Source of the DNA: Sphingomonas hankyongi
GTDB taxonomy: Bacteria; Pseudomonadota; Alphaproteobacteria; Sphingomonadales; Sphingomonadaceae
Reading direction: 5' to 3'
Assembly: GCF_023516575.1 (NCBI RefSeq)
Contig: NZ_JAMGBE010000003.1
Location: 575,803 to 639,802, forward strand
Length of the DNA: 64,000 nucleotides
The notes below the pieces were generated by a model that worked only from the letters and a program-made list of their open reading frames with translations, was not told where the DNA came from and did no database searches. Below, piece by piece: positions 18,360-27,298 of the stretch. Each line of letters begins with the position of its first letter. Position 1 is the first letter of the stretch. The position numbers and the translations under genes are program-made.

Positions 18360-19490
18360 ATGACTGATCCCGTCGACCCCATTGCGCTCGCACGCGCTTT
18401 AATCAACTGCCCCAGCGTCACGCCCGCCCGCGGCGAGGTCTTTGACGTGTTGGACAGCGCGCTTTCCGCGCTCGGTTTCACGATTCATCGATGGGTGATG
18501 GGCGGGGCTCCGGACGGCCCGACGGAGAATATGGTCGCCACTCGAGGTTCGGGATCACCCCATTTCGGCTTTGCCGGCCACCTAGACGTGGTCCCGCCCG
18601 GCGAAGGCTGGAGCGGCGATCCCTTCGATGCCCACATCGATAACGGCGTGCTGGTTGGGCGCGGCGCGAACGACATGAAGAGCGCGATCGCCGCCTTCGT
18701 GGCCGCCGTGTCGAGAGTCGAGCAGGACAAGGGCACGATCTCCTTCCTGATCACCGGAGATGAAGAAGGCTATGCGACCTACGGCACGCCGCGCATCATC
18801 GATTGGCTGAACGAGCGGCAAATCCGCCCCGACGTGATCTTGATCGGTGAGCCGACATCGGTCGATCGCCTCGGTGACACGGTGAAGATCGGGCGCCGCG
18901 GCTCGGTGAACATGTGGATCGAGATTCCCGGAGTGCAGGGACATGTTGCCTATCCTCACCGGGCAACCAATCCGATCCCCGCGATCGCGCGCGTCGTGTC
19001 GGCGCTGGACGCCATTCATCTCGACGACGGCAATGACGCCTTTCCTCCTTCAAACCTCGAGTTCACGGCAATCTCCGTCCCGACTCAGGCGAGCAATGTG
19101 ATTCCGGGCTCGGCGACCGCGCAGCTCAACATCCGCTTCAACAATCTCCAGTCCGGGGCCGAGCTCGTTCGAATGGTGGAGGGGGTGGTCGAACGAGAAG
19201 CCCCAGGCGCCGTCGTCAAGGCGCGAATCTCGGGCGAAGCATTCCTGACGCCACCCGGAAGGCTGTTCGACGTCGTTGTGGAGAGCATAAGCGAGGAGAC
19301 CGGCCTCCAACCCGAACTGTCGACTAGCGGCGGGACGTCCGACGGGCGGTTTCTCATCCAGCTTTGCCCCGTGGTCGACTTCGGCCTGCCGAACGCATCA
19401 ATGCACAAGCTCGACGAGCATGCGGCTGTAGAAGATATCGAAGCGCTTGCGCGGATTTACGAGCGCGTCGTTCGGAAGGCTTTGGGCTAG
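18360..19490 (+). CDS. dapE: Succinyl-diaminopimelate desuccinylase
   Basis: A 376-residue M20 metallopeptidase-fold enzyme that releases succinate from N-succinyl-LL-diaminopimelate in lysine and peptidoglycan synthesis. Visible metal-binding and catalytic blocks are FGFAGHLDVVPPGEGWSGDP, LVGRGANDMKSAIAAFV, the catalytic-glutamate segment SFLITGDEEGYA, a dimerisation domain (GRRGSVNMWIEIPGVQGHVA) and the terminal PNASMHKLDEHAAVEDI. I start it at the ATG at 18360 (MTDPVDPIALA), which fits the family; the frame is open further upstream without resemblance. Confidence 0.95.
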   Translation: MTDPVDPIALARALINCPSVTPARGEVFDVLDSALSALGFTIHRWVMGGAPDGPTENMVATRGSGSPHFGFAGHLDVVPPGEGWSGDPFDAHIDNGVLVGRGANDMKSAIAAFVAAVSRVEQDKGTISFLITGDEEGYATYGTPRIIDWLNERQIRPDVILIGEPTSVDRLGDTVKIGRRGSVNMWIEIPGVQGHVAYPHRATNPIPAIARVVSALDAIHLDDGNDAFPPSNLEFTAISVPTQASNVIPGSATAQLNIRFNNLQSGAELVRMVEGVVEREAPGAVVKARISGEAFLTPPGRLFDVVVESISEETGLQPELSTSGGTSDGRFLIQLCPVVDFGLPNASMHKLDEHAAVEDIEALARIYERVVRKALG

Positions 19491-19545
19491 GCGGCCAATC
19501 GGGTGTATAGGGGTGCAGGGGGACAGGTCCAGGAGGAGGACCCCT

Positions 19546-19782
19546 ATGCGCAAACATCGCGGAGCCCAGGCCGCCGTAGTGCTTTTGCTGCTTCTCGCGC
19601 CCGCCTCGTCGGTGGCAGCGCAGGATCGCGGCGGAGTTCGCAGCGAGACCGAGGAACGCCTGCGGAACAAGGTAGACTCAAGCTATCTGTGGAACCTGAT
19701 CGGGCTGCTTGGCCTAGTAGGCCTCGCTGGTCTCCACCGAGGCCATGATGAAGATAGCTACCACCCGGCAAGTTTTGAGTAA
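19546..19782 (+). CDS. Small secreted protein with WGxxGxxG-like glycine-leucine helix
   Basis: A 78-residue protein: a signal peptide (AVVLLLLLAPASSVAAQ), a short charged spacer, a hydrophobic helix WNLIGLLGLVGLAGLHRG with glycine at every third position, and a hydrophilic tail. The pattern is close to the WGxxGxxG family of bacterial surface/sorting-like tails, though the first Gly is Asn here and it lacks a terminal Arg cluster. A strong AGGAGGAGG ribosome site supports expression. Function unknown; it stands alone between dapE and the convergent GGDEF-EAL gene. Confidence 0.7.
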   Translation: MRKHRGAQAAVVLLLLLAPASSVAAQDRGGVRSETEERLRNKVDSSYLWNLIGLLGLVGLAGLHRGHDEDSYHPASFE

Positions 19783-19824
19783 GCGCTCATCGCCGGTCGC
19801 AGCGGCCGCGAGCATCATCGTCAA

Positions 19825-21504
19825 CTAGGCCACCGACTTCGAGCTTCGGACAGCGTTGCTCGTCCAGTTGACGAATTCGTCTTCGAACATCGCAGGGGCG
19901 AAGACGAACCCCTGGACGGTGTCGCAACCCATTGCGCGCAGGATGTCCGCTTGAGCTGCGGTCTCCACCGCTTCGGCCACCACTTCGCAGCCTATGCCCT
20001 TGATCAGCTGAATGACCGCCTGCAGGATCACCCGGGCCTTCTCGGAGCTTTCGATGCCCAAGATCAGGGAAGGATCGATCTTTACCCGATCCAGGGGGAT
20101 CGTGCGCAGGCGCGCCAGATTGGAATAGCCCGTCCCGAAATCATCTAGTGCGATTCGAGCCCCATCGAGCCGTAGTGCGCCGATCTCAATGAGCACGGTG
20201 TCGCTCGCTTCCATGGCGGCGCTCTCCGTGAATTCGAGCTCCACCAGGGAAAGCGGAACATCCGCCTGCGCAAAGGTTGAACGAAGCTTTGCGAAAAAGT
20301 CCGCACGATCCAGCTGACGCGGGCTGATATTTATTGCGATCCGTCCATCGAAGCCCTCTCGGCTCCAGGCGCTTAGAGTTGCTGCCATTTCCGCAAGAAC
20401 CCAGTCACCGATCTCGGCGATAATGCCGCTCCGCTCGGCAACCGGGATGAAGCTCGAGGGAAGCCGCATTCCATCAACCGGGTGGTTCCAGCGCAAGAGC
20501 GCTTCGGCTCCCGCCACTTCTCCAGTCAACAGGCTCATCTGGGGTTGGAAGGCGAGCAGGAACTCGCCGCGTTGCACCGCTTGAGATAGCGCAAGCTCCG
20601 TTTGCAGTTTCTCTTGATGCTCGGCAGCAAGCTCCTTGTTGAAGATACAATGTTGGCCGCCGCCGTTGGATTTTGCGCGGTACATGGCGACGTCTGCAGA
20701 CCGCATGAGAGCCTCGACGGTGGTTCCATGGTCAGGCGCTAGGGCGACGCCGATCGAAGCACCGATGTCGACGCTATGCGACGAGATCTCGAAAGGCTCC
20801 GCAATTTCCAGCGCGATGCGTCGTGCAATCCGCTCGACGCGAGCGCGTTCGGCTTCCGGGAAGAAGATTGTGAACTCGTCGCCGGCGAGACGGGCCAGCA
20901 ATGGGCGCATGCTCGCCTTACCCGCGAACTCCGCGTTGACGACGACTCGCAGGCGGTTGCCAACCATGATCAGAAGCTGGTCGCCCCGGGCGTGGCCGAG
21001 GCTGTCGTTGACCATCTTGAATCGATCCAGGTCGACGAAGAGCATCGCGCTGCGCTGATCGGGCTTGCGCTCACTCAGAAGCTTGTCGGCTTCGGACCGG
21101 AAATGAAGGCGATTGGGAAGCGACGTCACCGGGTCGTACATGCCGAGCGCATGGGCATTCTCGATCGAAGCTCGGACCTCAGCGAAAAGCGTGTCGACCG
21201 CGGACGCGAGGACCGGCATAGCGCGCCGCAGGGGTGCAGGCGCCGGTGAAACCAGGTCGCCGGCTTCGACCGCCATCAGACGCTCGCTCAACGCCGAAAG
21301 GGCTCGTGCGCTCTCGCTATTGGGGCGCTCGGAGGCAATGTAGCTGACCAGCAGGCAGAAAGCGCCGGCGACAATCGCAGCGAGAAGCTTTTCGTCAAAC
21401 TCCGTGACGTAGAGCAGTGCGCCCAGCGAAAAGACGAAGGACGCAAACCCTGCCATACACGACAAAATCGCGTTGCTGAGCTGTTGGGCCGTCCCGGCTT
21501 TCAT
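19825..21504 (-). CDS. GGDEF-EAL domain protein (cyclic-di-GMP metabolism)
   Basis: A ~559-residue protein with two N-terminal hydrophobic helices (residues ~11-33 and 40-57), a linker, a GGDEF domain (~120-295) and an EAL domain (~300-545). The cyclase active-site motif reads AGDEF (residues 207-211), a tolerated variant of GGDEF. The phosphodiesterase motif AEALLRW (334-336 = EAL), NISPRQL and DDFGTGYSNL are intact, so c-di-GMP hydrolysis looks likely and synthesis possible. I start it at 21504 because the longer frame (to 21645) would overlap the upstream smr gene by ~90 nt. Confidence 0.9.
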   Translation of the reverse strand: MKAGTAQQLSNAILSCMAGFASFVFSLGALLYVTEFDEKLLAAIVAGAFCLLVSYIASERPNSESARALSALSERLMAVEAGDLVSPAPAPLRRAMPVLASAVDTLFAEVRASIENAHALGMYDPVTSLPNRLHFRSEADKLLSERKPDQRSAMLFVDLDRFKMVNDSLGHARGDQLLIMVGNRLRVVVNAEFAGKASMRPLLARLAGDEFTIFFPEAERARVERIARRIALEIAEPFEISSHSVDIGASIGVALAPDHGTTVEALMRSADVAMYRAKSNGGGQHCIFNKELAAEHQEKLQTELALSQAVQRGEFLLAFQPQMSLLTGEVAGAEALLRWNHPVDGMRLPSSFIPVAERSGIIAEIGDWVLAEMAATLSAWSREGFDGRIAINISPRQLDRADFFAKLRSTFAQADVPLSLVELEFTESAAMEASDTVLIEIGALRLDGARIALDDFGTGYSNLARLRTIPLDRVKIDPSLILGIESSEKARVILQAVIQLIKGIGCEVVAEAVETAAQADILRAMGCDTVQGFVFAPAMFEDEFVNWTSNAVRSSKSVA

Positions 21505-21556
21505 CAAATATCGCGCCCCTACCCGCCCGCGGTACGGGATCGGGGTTAACAAACCG

Positions 21557-22084
21557 TCAGCGTGCGCGACGAAGAACGATATAAAGGCTGCCGCCCCCGC
21601 CATGACGGCGATGCGCGTCGCGAACGGCGGCGATGTGCGACGCATGGCGCGACGCTGCGAGCCAATCGTGCACGGCAGCGCGGATGCGCCCGCGCGCGAC
21701 GGGCGGATGTCCAGGCCGGTGATGCCCGGTGATGAGCAGCATCAATCGGTCGCCTTGCCGGATTGCGCGGTCCAGTTGGGCGTCGATGGTTTGCCAGGCC
21801 CGATCCAACGTCATCCCGTGCAGATCCACTGTGCGATCGGGCTCGACCGAGCCGGACCGGAGCCGTTTGTCCCAGCTACCGTCCAGAGTCGCGGATGCAT
21901 GCGGACGCGGCGTCGACTTTTCGATTGCTGTTGGCCGTAAGGGCGGGATTCGCTTCGCGGTCGCGGAGGCCGGAATCGCCCTTTCGGCTGGAGCCTCGCG
22001 CTCCGGCGCGTCCCGGGACAGCGGCCTGATGCTCGCCGTCACCCGTGCCCACAGTGACGCCTCTTCAGGGTTGAGCGAGCGCAC
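21557..22084 (-). CDS. Smr domain-containing protein
   Basis: A ~175-residue protein. The N-terminal part (NPEEASLWARVTASIRPL) and a low-complexity linker are followed by a C-terminal Smr domain: RTVDLHGMTLDRAWQTIDA, a conserved TGHHRPGHPP loop (usually TGKG in other members), VHDWLAASRHASHIAAV and a GGGGSLYIVLRR end. Smr domains nick branched DNA or cleave RNA. The GTG at 22084 overlaps the mltA stop by 20 nt and matches the family N-terminus; upstream codons belong to mltA. Probably co-transcribed with the Tim44-like gene and mltA. Confidence 0.85.
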   Translation of the reverse strand: MRSLNPEEASLWARVTASIRPLSRDAPEREAPAERAIPASATAKRIPPLRPTAIEKSTPRPHASATLDGSWDKRLRSGSVEPDRTVDLHGMTLDRAWQTIDAQLDRAIRQGDRLMLLITGHHRPGHPPVARGRIRAAVHDWLAASRHASHIAAVRDAHRRHGGGGSLYIVLRRAR

Positions 22085-23261
22085 GGGCAGCGACGCCCTT
22101 GGGCAGCAGGATGAGTGCTTGGCCCGACGCCGACATTCCGCCAGCGATTCGCGTGGCGTCGTCACCGGCGCCCCAATAAGTATCGAAGCGATTAGGGCCT
22201 TTGATGGCACCGCCGACATCCTGAGCAATCCAGAGCCCTGTCGCCTCTGGACGGTCCATGGTGAGGAGGACCGGAGCCCCAAGCGGAATGAACTTTGGAT
22301 CCGCCGCCACGGTGCCGCGCGGAGTGATCGGAAGCCCGAGCGATCCGAGTGGCGGGCCTGGCAGCTCCTTGAAGAAGATGTAGGAGAGGTTTTCGCGCAT
22401 GAGCGCCCGTCCCTCGTCGGGATTGGCACGGATCCAATCCTTTATCGCCTGCATGTTGGCTCCGCCGGGAGGCAGGACGCCGCGCTCACGAAGCAGGCGG
22501 CCGATCGCGACATATTCGCGGCCGTTTTGATTGTCGTAACCGATCCGCATGACGGTCCCGTCGGGAAGCCTCAGCTCGCCGGAACCCTGGATCTCAATGA
22601 AAAAAAGGTCGACCGGGTCCGCTGCCCAGCCGATTTCCAAGCCCTTGTTGGCAAGCGCACCGTCATCGATCTCGGCACGTGTGTAGTAGGGCACGCAAAC
22701 GCCGCTCGCATCGAGTCTGCCGCGGCCGGTCGACCCGTCCGCGCGGGTGCAGCGCACCAGGTCCGGCGGAGTCCGATAAATCGGTATCGTATATCCGGCC
22801 CCTGCCGTTCGAGAGCCGGCTGTCTCGGGGATGTAATAGCCCGTGGCAAAGGCCTGGCCGTTAGCCACTTGCACCCAGTCGAAACGGTAGAAGAAGAAAC
22901 CCGGCGCATACTCCGGCTGCAGGGTGGCTGCCTCGCGGCACACGGCGCTCCAGTCCGCGGGCTGGGTCAGCAAGGATGAGTCTTGCCTGCGGGTCAGCGC
23001 GGAGCAACTCGTACGGAATGCCTGGAGCGCTCTCACCGCGTCCTCCGCCTTGAGCAGCTTGGGCTGGCCGATAGCGACTCCTGCAGCGCGCGCGTTAGGC
23101 GCCGTCGTCGGGGGCGCAGGCGATGGCGTCGGAACAGGCGCAGGAGTTGGTTTGGGCGCGGGCGCGGGCGGCGGAGGTGCCGGCGCGGGAGTGGGTTGCG
23201 TCGCGCAAGCGGCCAATGTCGCAAGGGAAGCGAGCGTCAGCGCCCGCGCAACGAATCTCAC
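22065..23261 (-). CDS. mltA: Membrane-bound lytic murein transglycosylase A
   Basis: A 398-residue lipoprotein. The signal peptide ends in a lipobox (LATLAAC), followed by a long Pro/Ala/Thr linker (residues ~22-55), the MltA beta-barrel domain (FDWVQVANGQAFATGYYIPE, VDLFFIEIQGSGELRLPDG) and a 3D domain with the catalytic aspartate region LWIAQDVGGAIKGPNRFDTY. It cleaves peptidoglycan glycan chains from the outer-membrane face. Start is the GTG at 23261, which overlaps the Tim44-like stop by 4 nt; family length fits. Confidence 0.93.
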   Translation of the reverse strand: MRFVARALTLASLATLAACATQPTPAPAPPPPAPAPKPTPAPVPTPSPAPPTTAPNARAAGVAIGQPKLLKAEDAVRALQAFRTSCSALTRRQDSSLLTQPADWSAVCREAATLQPEYAPGFFFYRFDWVQVANGQAFATGYYIPETAGSRTAGAGYTIPIYRTPPDLVRCTRADGSTGRGRLDASGVCVPYYTRAEIDDGALANKGLEIGWAADPVDLFFIEIQGSGELRLPDGTVMRIGYDNQNGREYVAIGRLLRERGVLPPGGANMQAIKDWIRANPDEGRALMRENLSYIFFKELPGPPLGSLGLPITPRGTVAADPKFIPLGAPVLLTMDRPEATGLWIAQDVGGAIKGPNRFDTYWGAGDDATRIAGGMSASGQALILLPKGVAARALAQP

Positions 23262-23911
23262 TCTTCCTCGTCGGTCTCGATCAGCAGCCAATTCGGATCG
23301 CGCGAGGAAATGTCGCGACGGAAAGTCCAAAGGTCTCGGGTCTGAACGGCATCGCTCAACGAGCCCGCAACGACCTCGTTGTCGCTGTTGCGGGTCACCG
23401 CTGCAATGTCCGCTTCAAAACGTACCGTGACGACCGCTGCCTGCCGCTCGATTGCCGCCTCGGCGATCACGACCTGGTCCATCGCGACCAGGCGATTGTC
23501 GAGGACAAGCCCGTCCTTCGAGCGCTGCTCGATCGCACCGGCAAATGTCTCATACACATGATCATCGACGAACGGGCGGAGTGCGGCAGCGTCGCCCCTC
23601 CAGAATGCCTCGAGGATAATGCGATATGCCGCTGAAGCACCTTCGAGGAACTTGGCGACGTCGAAGCTCGGGTCGGCAGCAAGCAATGCCCTGACGCCCG
23701 GTCCGGCGGTCGGGAGAAACGCCATGTCGCCGGCATCCATGCTTGGGGCGGCCGGCGCCGCGGGTTGCGCGGGTCGAGTCTCGACACGGCCATCGGTGTC
23801 AGCCGGCCTCAAGATAGGCTGCTGCTCATGCCCGGTGCGCTCCCCGAGAACGCTGTAGAGCCGAAGCCCAATGAATAGCGCGACGAGCGCAAGGATGACG
23901 ATAACGGTCAA
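23258..23911 (-). CDS. Tim44/TimA-family membrane-associated protein
   Basis: A 217-residue protein with a single N-terminal membrane helix (TVIVILALVALFIGLRLYSV), a Pro/Ala-rich linker and a C-terminal Tim44-like domain: DVAKFLEGASAAYRIILEAFWRGDAAALRPFVDD and a conserved beta region ending DPNWLLIETDEEE. Alphaproteobacterial TimA-like proteins are inner-membrane proteins of poorly defined function related to mitochondrial Tim44. The start is a TTG at 23911. It is divergent from secB and upstream of mltA with a GTGA overlap, a conserved alphaproteobacterial neighbourhood. Confidence 0.88.
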   Translation of the reverse strand: MTVIVILALVALFIGLRLYSVLGERTGHEQQPILRPADTDGRVETRPAQPAAPAAPSMDAGDMAFLPTAGPGVRALLAADPSFDVAKFLEGASAAYRIILEAFWRGDAAALRPFVDDHVYETFAGAIEQRSKDGLVLDNRLVAMDQVVIAEAAIERQAAVVTVRFEADIAAVTRNSDNEVVAGSLSDAVQTRDLWTFRRDISSRDPNWLLIETDEEE

Positions 23912-24094
23912 GCTGTTTCAATCCTGGTCCAAGTTGCCTGACAACATAATGCGCCACTCGTAAAGATTCCAACACTGGGGTAACGCATGAGGCGGCATTG
24001 CGCCCCATTTCCGCGACTGCTAGTCGCCGGGCCGCGTAACGCCGCTTCACCAGCGGCTTCCACGACAGCTCAACGTTTTGCAAGGACAGCATTA

Positions 24095-24634
24095 ATGGCG
24101 GACCAGGATCCGAACACCGGCGGCAATGGCGCAGCCGCCCCGGCGGATGGCGCACAGTTTTCCGTACTCGCCCAGTATATCAAGGATTTGTCGGTCGAGA
24201 ATCCGAGCGCGCCGCAAGTCTTCCAGTGGCAGGCGCAGCCGAGCCTCGACGTCCAGTTCCACATCAACGTCGATAAGGTCGCGGACGACGTGCACGAAGT
24301 GGCGCTCAAGATCGACGTGACCGCAAAGTCGGAGAACGGCGTACATTTCGTCGTGGATCTCAGCTACGCGGGGCTTTTCGGCATCCGTGGGCTGCCGGAC
24401 GAAGCGCTGGCCCCGATCCTGCTGGTTGAAGCGCCGAGATTGGTCTTCCCGTTCGCTCGCCAGATCGTCGCCGACGCGGTCTCCAATTCCGGATTCCCGC
24501 CGCTGCTGCTCGATCCGATCGACTTCGCCGGAGCTTATGTCGCGCAGGTCGAAGCCGCGCAGCGTGGGGCCGAAGGGAACGGCGGCAACGGTTCGGGCGA
24601 ACTGCCCGCGACCGAAGGCCCGCAGCAAGCCTGA
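24095..24634 (+). CDS. secB: Protein-export chaperone SecB
   Basis: A 179-residue cytosolic tetrameric chaperone that holds preproteins unfolded for SecA. Family blocks: FSVLAQYIKDLSVENPSAP, HINVDKVADDVHEVALKIDV, VDLSYAGLFGI and the helical end VEAPRLVFPFARQIVADAV with GFPPLLLDPIDFAGAY. The ATG at 24095 has AAGGA upstream. The low-complexity Gly/Asn tail is variable in the family. Divergent from the Tim44-like gene and 22 nt before murJ. Confidence 0.96.
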   Translation: MADQDPNTGGNGAAAPADGAQFSVLAQYIKDLSVENPSAPQVFQWQAQPSLDVQFHINVDKVADDVHEVALKIDVTAKSENGVHFVVDLSYAGLFGIRGLPDEALAPILLVEAPRLVFPFARQIVADAVSNSGFPPLLLDPIDFAGAYVAQVEAAQRGAEGNGGNGSGELPATEGPQQA

Positions 24635-24656
24635 CGAAACCGGCCGAAGCGGGCGC

Positions 24657-26216
24657 ATGAACCTCTTCAAGGCGACCGGCACGATCGGCGGCCTCACGCT
24701 TGTGAGCCGCATCGCCGGATTCGCGCGCGAGATGCTGATGTCTCGCGTGATGGGTGCGAGTTGGCAGGCAGATGCCTTCTTCGTCGCCTTCCGCCTGCCC
24801 AATACCTTTCGTCGGCTGTTCGGCGAGGGCGCGTTCTCGGCGGGGTTCGTGCCGCTCTATGCGCAGAGACTTCAGGGTCAGAATGGCGAGACGGAGGCGA
24901 AAAACTTCTCCGAGGAGATCCTGGCCGTCTTCGTCCCTACGTTGATCCTGTTCACCATCGTTTTCGAGATCATAATGGGACCGTTCGTGTTCCTGATCTC
25001 GGGCTATCACGGCGAGAAACTGGCGCTTGCCAGCTTCCTTACGCGGATCACGTTCCCGTACCTGCTGTTGATCAGCCTCGTCTCGCTGTTCTCGGGCATC
25101 CTCAACAGCATTGCGCGCTTCACGGCCGCCGCCTTCGCCCCTGCCCTGCTTAACCTCGCGATGCTCACCGCTCTCATCGTCGTCCCGGTCGGCGGGACCA
25201 CGACAGCCGTGGCCTTGTCCGCCGCCGTCACCGCCGGTGGCGTGCTGCAGCTGTTCCTTCTTCTTGGCGCATGCAAACGCGCTGGGATCGTGCTCAAGCT
25301 GCGCAAGCCCAGGATGACCCCGGGTGTCAGGCAGTTCGTCCGCGTGGTCATCCCGGCGACGCTCGGCGCGGGCGTCTATCAGATCAGCGCGTTCATCGAC
25401 ACTTTCTTCCTCGCTCGCATCGGCACCGGATCGCTCAGCTACTTCAACTATGCGGATCGTCTGAACCAGCTTCCCCTTGGGGTGATCGGAGCAGCGCTGG
25501 GCACGGCCATTCTTCCCCAAATCAGCAAGCACGTCGGAGCGAACGAGCCCGACAAAGCCGCCCACGTGCAGAGCCAGGCGGCCGAGCTTGCCATGCTGCT
25601 CTGCCTGCCCGCGGCACTCGCGCTGGCGGTCAGTGCGGGTCCCCTGGTGTCCGCGCTGTTCCAGGGCGGGCGGTTTACTCCTGAGGATGCGCATCTCACG
25701 GCGGTTACCCTGTCCATCGTCGTCCTGGGTCTTCCTGCTTATGTGCTCGTGAAAGTTCTGACCCCGGGCTTCTACTCGCGGCAGGACACTGCGACCCCGG
25801 TCAAGATCGCCTGCATCGTGCTCGTCGCCACGGTGGTGCTCAACTTCCTGCTGATCCCGCCCTTCGGGATTGCCGGACTGGCTTCTGCAATCGCGATTTG
25901 CTCATGGCTCAACTGCCTGATGCTCTACGTCATCCTGCACCGACGCGGGCATTTCCGGATCCCCCGCTGGCTCGCTTCGCGCGTCGCTCGGCAGATGATC
26001 GCCTGCCTAGGCATGGCGGCAGCGCTCTACGCAATTAAGCTCGTAGTAGGCGACTGGTTCAGCGCGTCCCCGGGCAAGCGCCTCATCGGGGTCGTGGCGC
26101 TCGTGGGCGGGGGAATGGCCGTATATTTCCCCCTCGTCTGGATTCTCGGCGGAACTGATCGCGAAGAACTCAAAGCCCTGTTCAAGCGGCGGAGGCCATA
26201 TACCGATGCCGGCTGA
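24657..26216 (+). CDS. murJ: Lipid II flippase MurJ
   Basis: A 519-residue polytopic protein of the MOP superfamily with about 14 hydrophobic segments. Family blocks include GLTLVSRIAGFAREMLMSRV at the start, the ADAFFVAFRLPNTFRRLFGE loop, the AGVYQISAFIDTFFLAR helix and YNYADRLNQLPLGVIGAALG-like region (here YFNYADRLNQLPLGVIG). It flips lipid-linked peptidoglycan precursor across the inner membrane. The 3' end overlaps the trpS start by 11 nt. Confidence 0.95.
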   Translation: MNLFKATGTIGGLTLVSRIAGFAREMLMSRVMGASWQADAFFVAFRLPNTFRRLFGEGAFSAGFVPLYAQRLQGQNGETEAKNFSEEILAVFVPTLILFTIVFEIIMGPFVFLISGYHGEKLALASFLTRITFPYLLLISLVSLFSGILNSIARFTAAAFAPALLNLAMLTALIVVPVGGTTTAVALSAAVTAGGVLQLFLLLGACKRAGIVLKLRKPRMTPGVRQFVRVVIPATLGAGVYQISAFIDTFFLARIGTGSLSYFNYADRLNQLPLGVIGAALGTAILPQISKHVGANEPDKAAHVQSQAAELAMLLCLPAALALAVSAGPLVSALFQGGRFTPEDAHLTAVTLSIVVLGLPAYVLVKVLTPGFYSRQDTATPVKIACIVLVATVVLNFLLIPPFGIAGLASAIAICSWLNCLMLYVILHRRGHFRIPRWLASRVARQMIACLGMAAALYAIKLVVGDWFSASPGKRLIGVVALVGGGMAVYFPLVWILGGTDREELKALFKRRRPYTDAG

Positions 26217-27216
26217 TGCAAGCATGCGCGTGGTCTCAGGGATCCAGCCTACCGGCGACTTGCACCTCGGAAACCTTCTCGGCGCGATCCTCCGCTGGGT
26301 TCGGATGCAGGACGAGGCTGAGTGCCTCTATTTCCTCGCCGATCTTCACTCATTGTCCGAATATATCGAGCCTGATGTCCGGCGCTCCAGCATTCGCGAA
26401 ATGGCGGCCGCCCTTTTCGCGAGCGGTATCGATCCTTCGAAATCGATTCTCTTCGCGCAAAGCGCTGTCCCGGAACACGCCGAGCTGTGCTGGATCCTCA
26501 ATGGAACCGCCCGCATGGGCTGGCTGAACCGGATGACGCAATGGAAGGACAAAGCCGGCAAGAATCGGGAAGGCGCGTCTGTCGCCCTGTTTGACTATCC
26601 GGTGCTCCAGGCGGCCGATATCTTGCTCTATCGTGCAACGCACGTGCCTGTCGGCGAGGATCAGAAGCAGCATATCGAGCTCACCCGCGACATCGCGCTC
26701 AAGTTCAATACCGACTTCGATGTCGACCTCTTCACCCCGCCCGAACCGTTCATTGGCGGCGGTGCCGCGGCCCGCATAATGAGCCTTCGAGACGGCCGAT
26801 CGAAGATGTCGAAGTCGGACCCGTCGGAGATGAGCCGCATACATCTAACGGACGACGACGACGCTATCGCTCAGAAGGTTCGCAAGGCGAAGACTGACCC
26901 GGACCCGCTTCCGGAAGATCCAACTCTTCTCGAGCCGAGGCCCGAAACGAAGAACCTCGTCGGCATCTACGGCGCGGTGACCGGCGAAACGGTCGAACAA
27001 GTGCTGGCGCGCTTCGCGGGCCAGGGCTTCGGAGAGTTCAAGCCGGCGCTCGCCGACGCGCTCATCTCGCTCCTTGGTCCGCTCCGCTCGAGGCTCGAGG
27101 AATTCCGCCGCGATCCTGACGAGCTCGACCGGATATTGCTGAGTGGCGCCGAACGGGCTCGTGAGCTGGCGGCACCCACCCTTGCGGAAGCATATCGGGC
27201 TGTCGGGCTAAAATAA
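26206..27216 (+). CDS. trpS: Tryptophanyl-tRNA synthetase
   Basis: A 336-residue class Ic synthetase that charges tRNA-Trp. The HIGH-type motif is TGDLHLGNLLGA (near residue 18), the KMSKS loop is SKMSKSDPSE (near residue 200), and specificity blocks such as FDYPVLQAADILLY and VGEDQKQHIELTRDIA are intact. It starts inside the last codons of murJ, a murJ-trpS linkage seen in many alphaproteobacteria. Confidence 0.96.
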   Translation: MPADASMRVVSGIQPTGDLHLGNLLGAILRWVRMQDEAECLYFLADLHSLSEYIEPDVRRSSIREMAAALFASGIDPSKSILFAQSAVPEHAELCWILNGTARMGWLNRMTQWKDKAGKNREGASVALFDYPVLQAADILLYRATHVPVGEDQKQHIELTRDIALKFNTDFDVDLFTPPEPFIGGGAAARIMSLRDGRSKMSKSDPSEMSRIHLTDDDDAIAQKVRKAKTDPDPLPEDPTLLEPRPETKNLVGIYGAVTGETVEQVLARFAGQGFGEFKPALADALISLLGPLRSRLEEFRRDPDELDRILLSGAERARELAAPTLAEAYRAVGLK

Positions 27217-27248
27217 CGCTTCATCGACGGTTCAGCGCTAATTGTGCA

Positions 27249-27275
27249 ATAAACGGAAGATCTTCAACCGTTTAT
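27249..27275. repeat. 8-bp inverted repeat upstream of the DUF4136 gene
   Basis: ATAAACGG (27249-27256) and CCGTTTAT (27268-27275) are perfect complements separated by an 11-nt spacer that itself contains AAGATCTT. It sits 24 nt before the ATG of the following lipoprotein gene and 33 nt after trpS. It may be a regulator site or mRNA hairpin; no T-run follows, so it is not a standard terminator. Confidence 0.5.
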
Positions 27276-27298
27276 CCCGAGTTCCAGGGGACTGAACC

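Noticed and set aside
24360..25694. Long minus-strand open frame (444 codons) inside murJ
   Set aside because: Composition is Arg/Glu-rich with no domain and it lies antisense to a clear MurJ; it is a GC-rich shadow frame.
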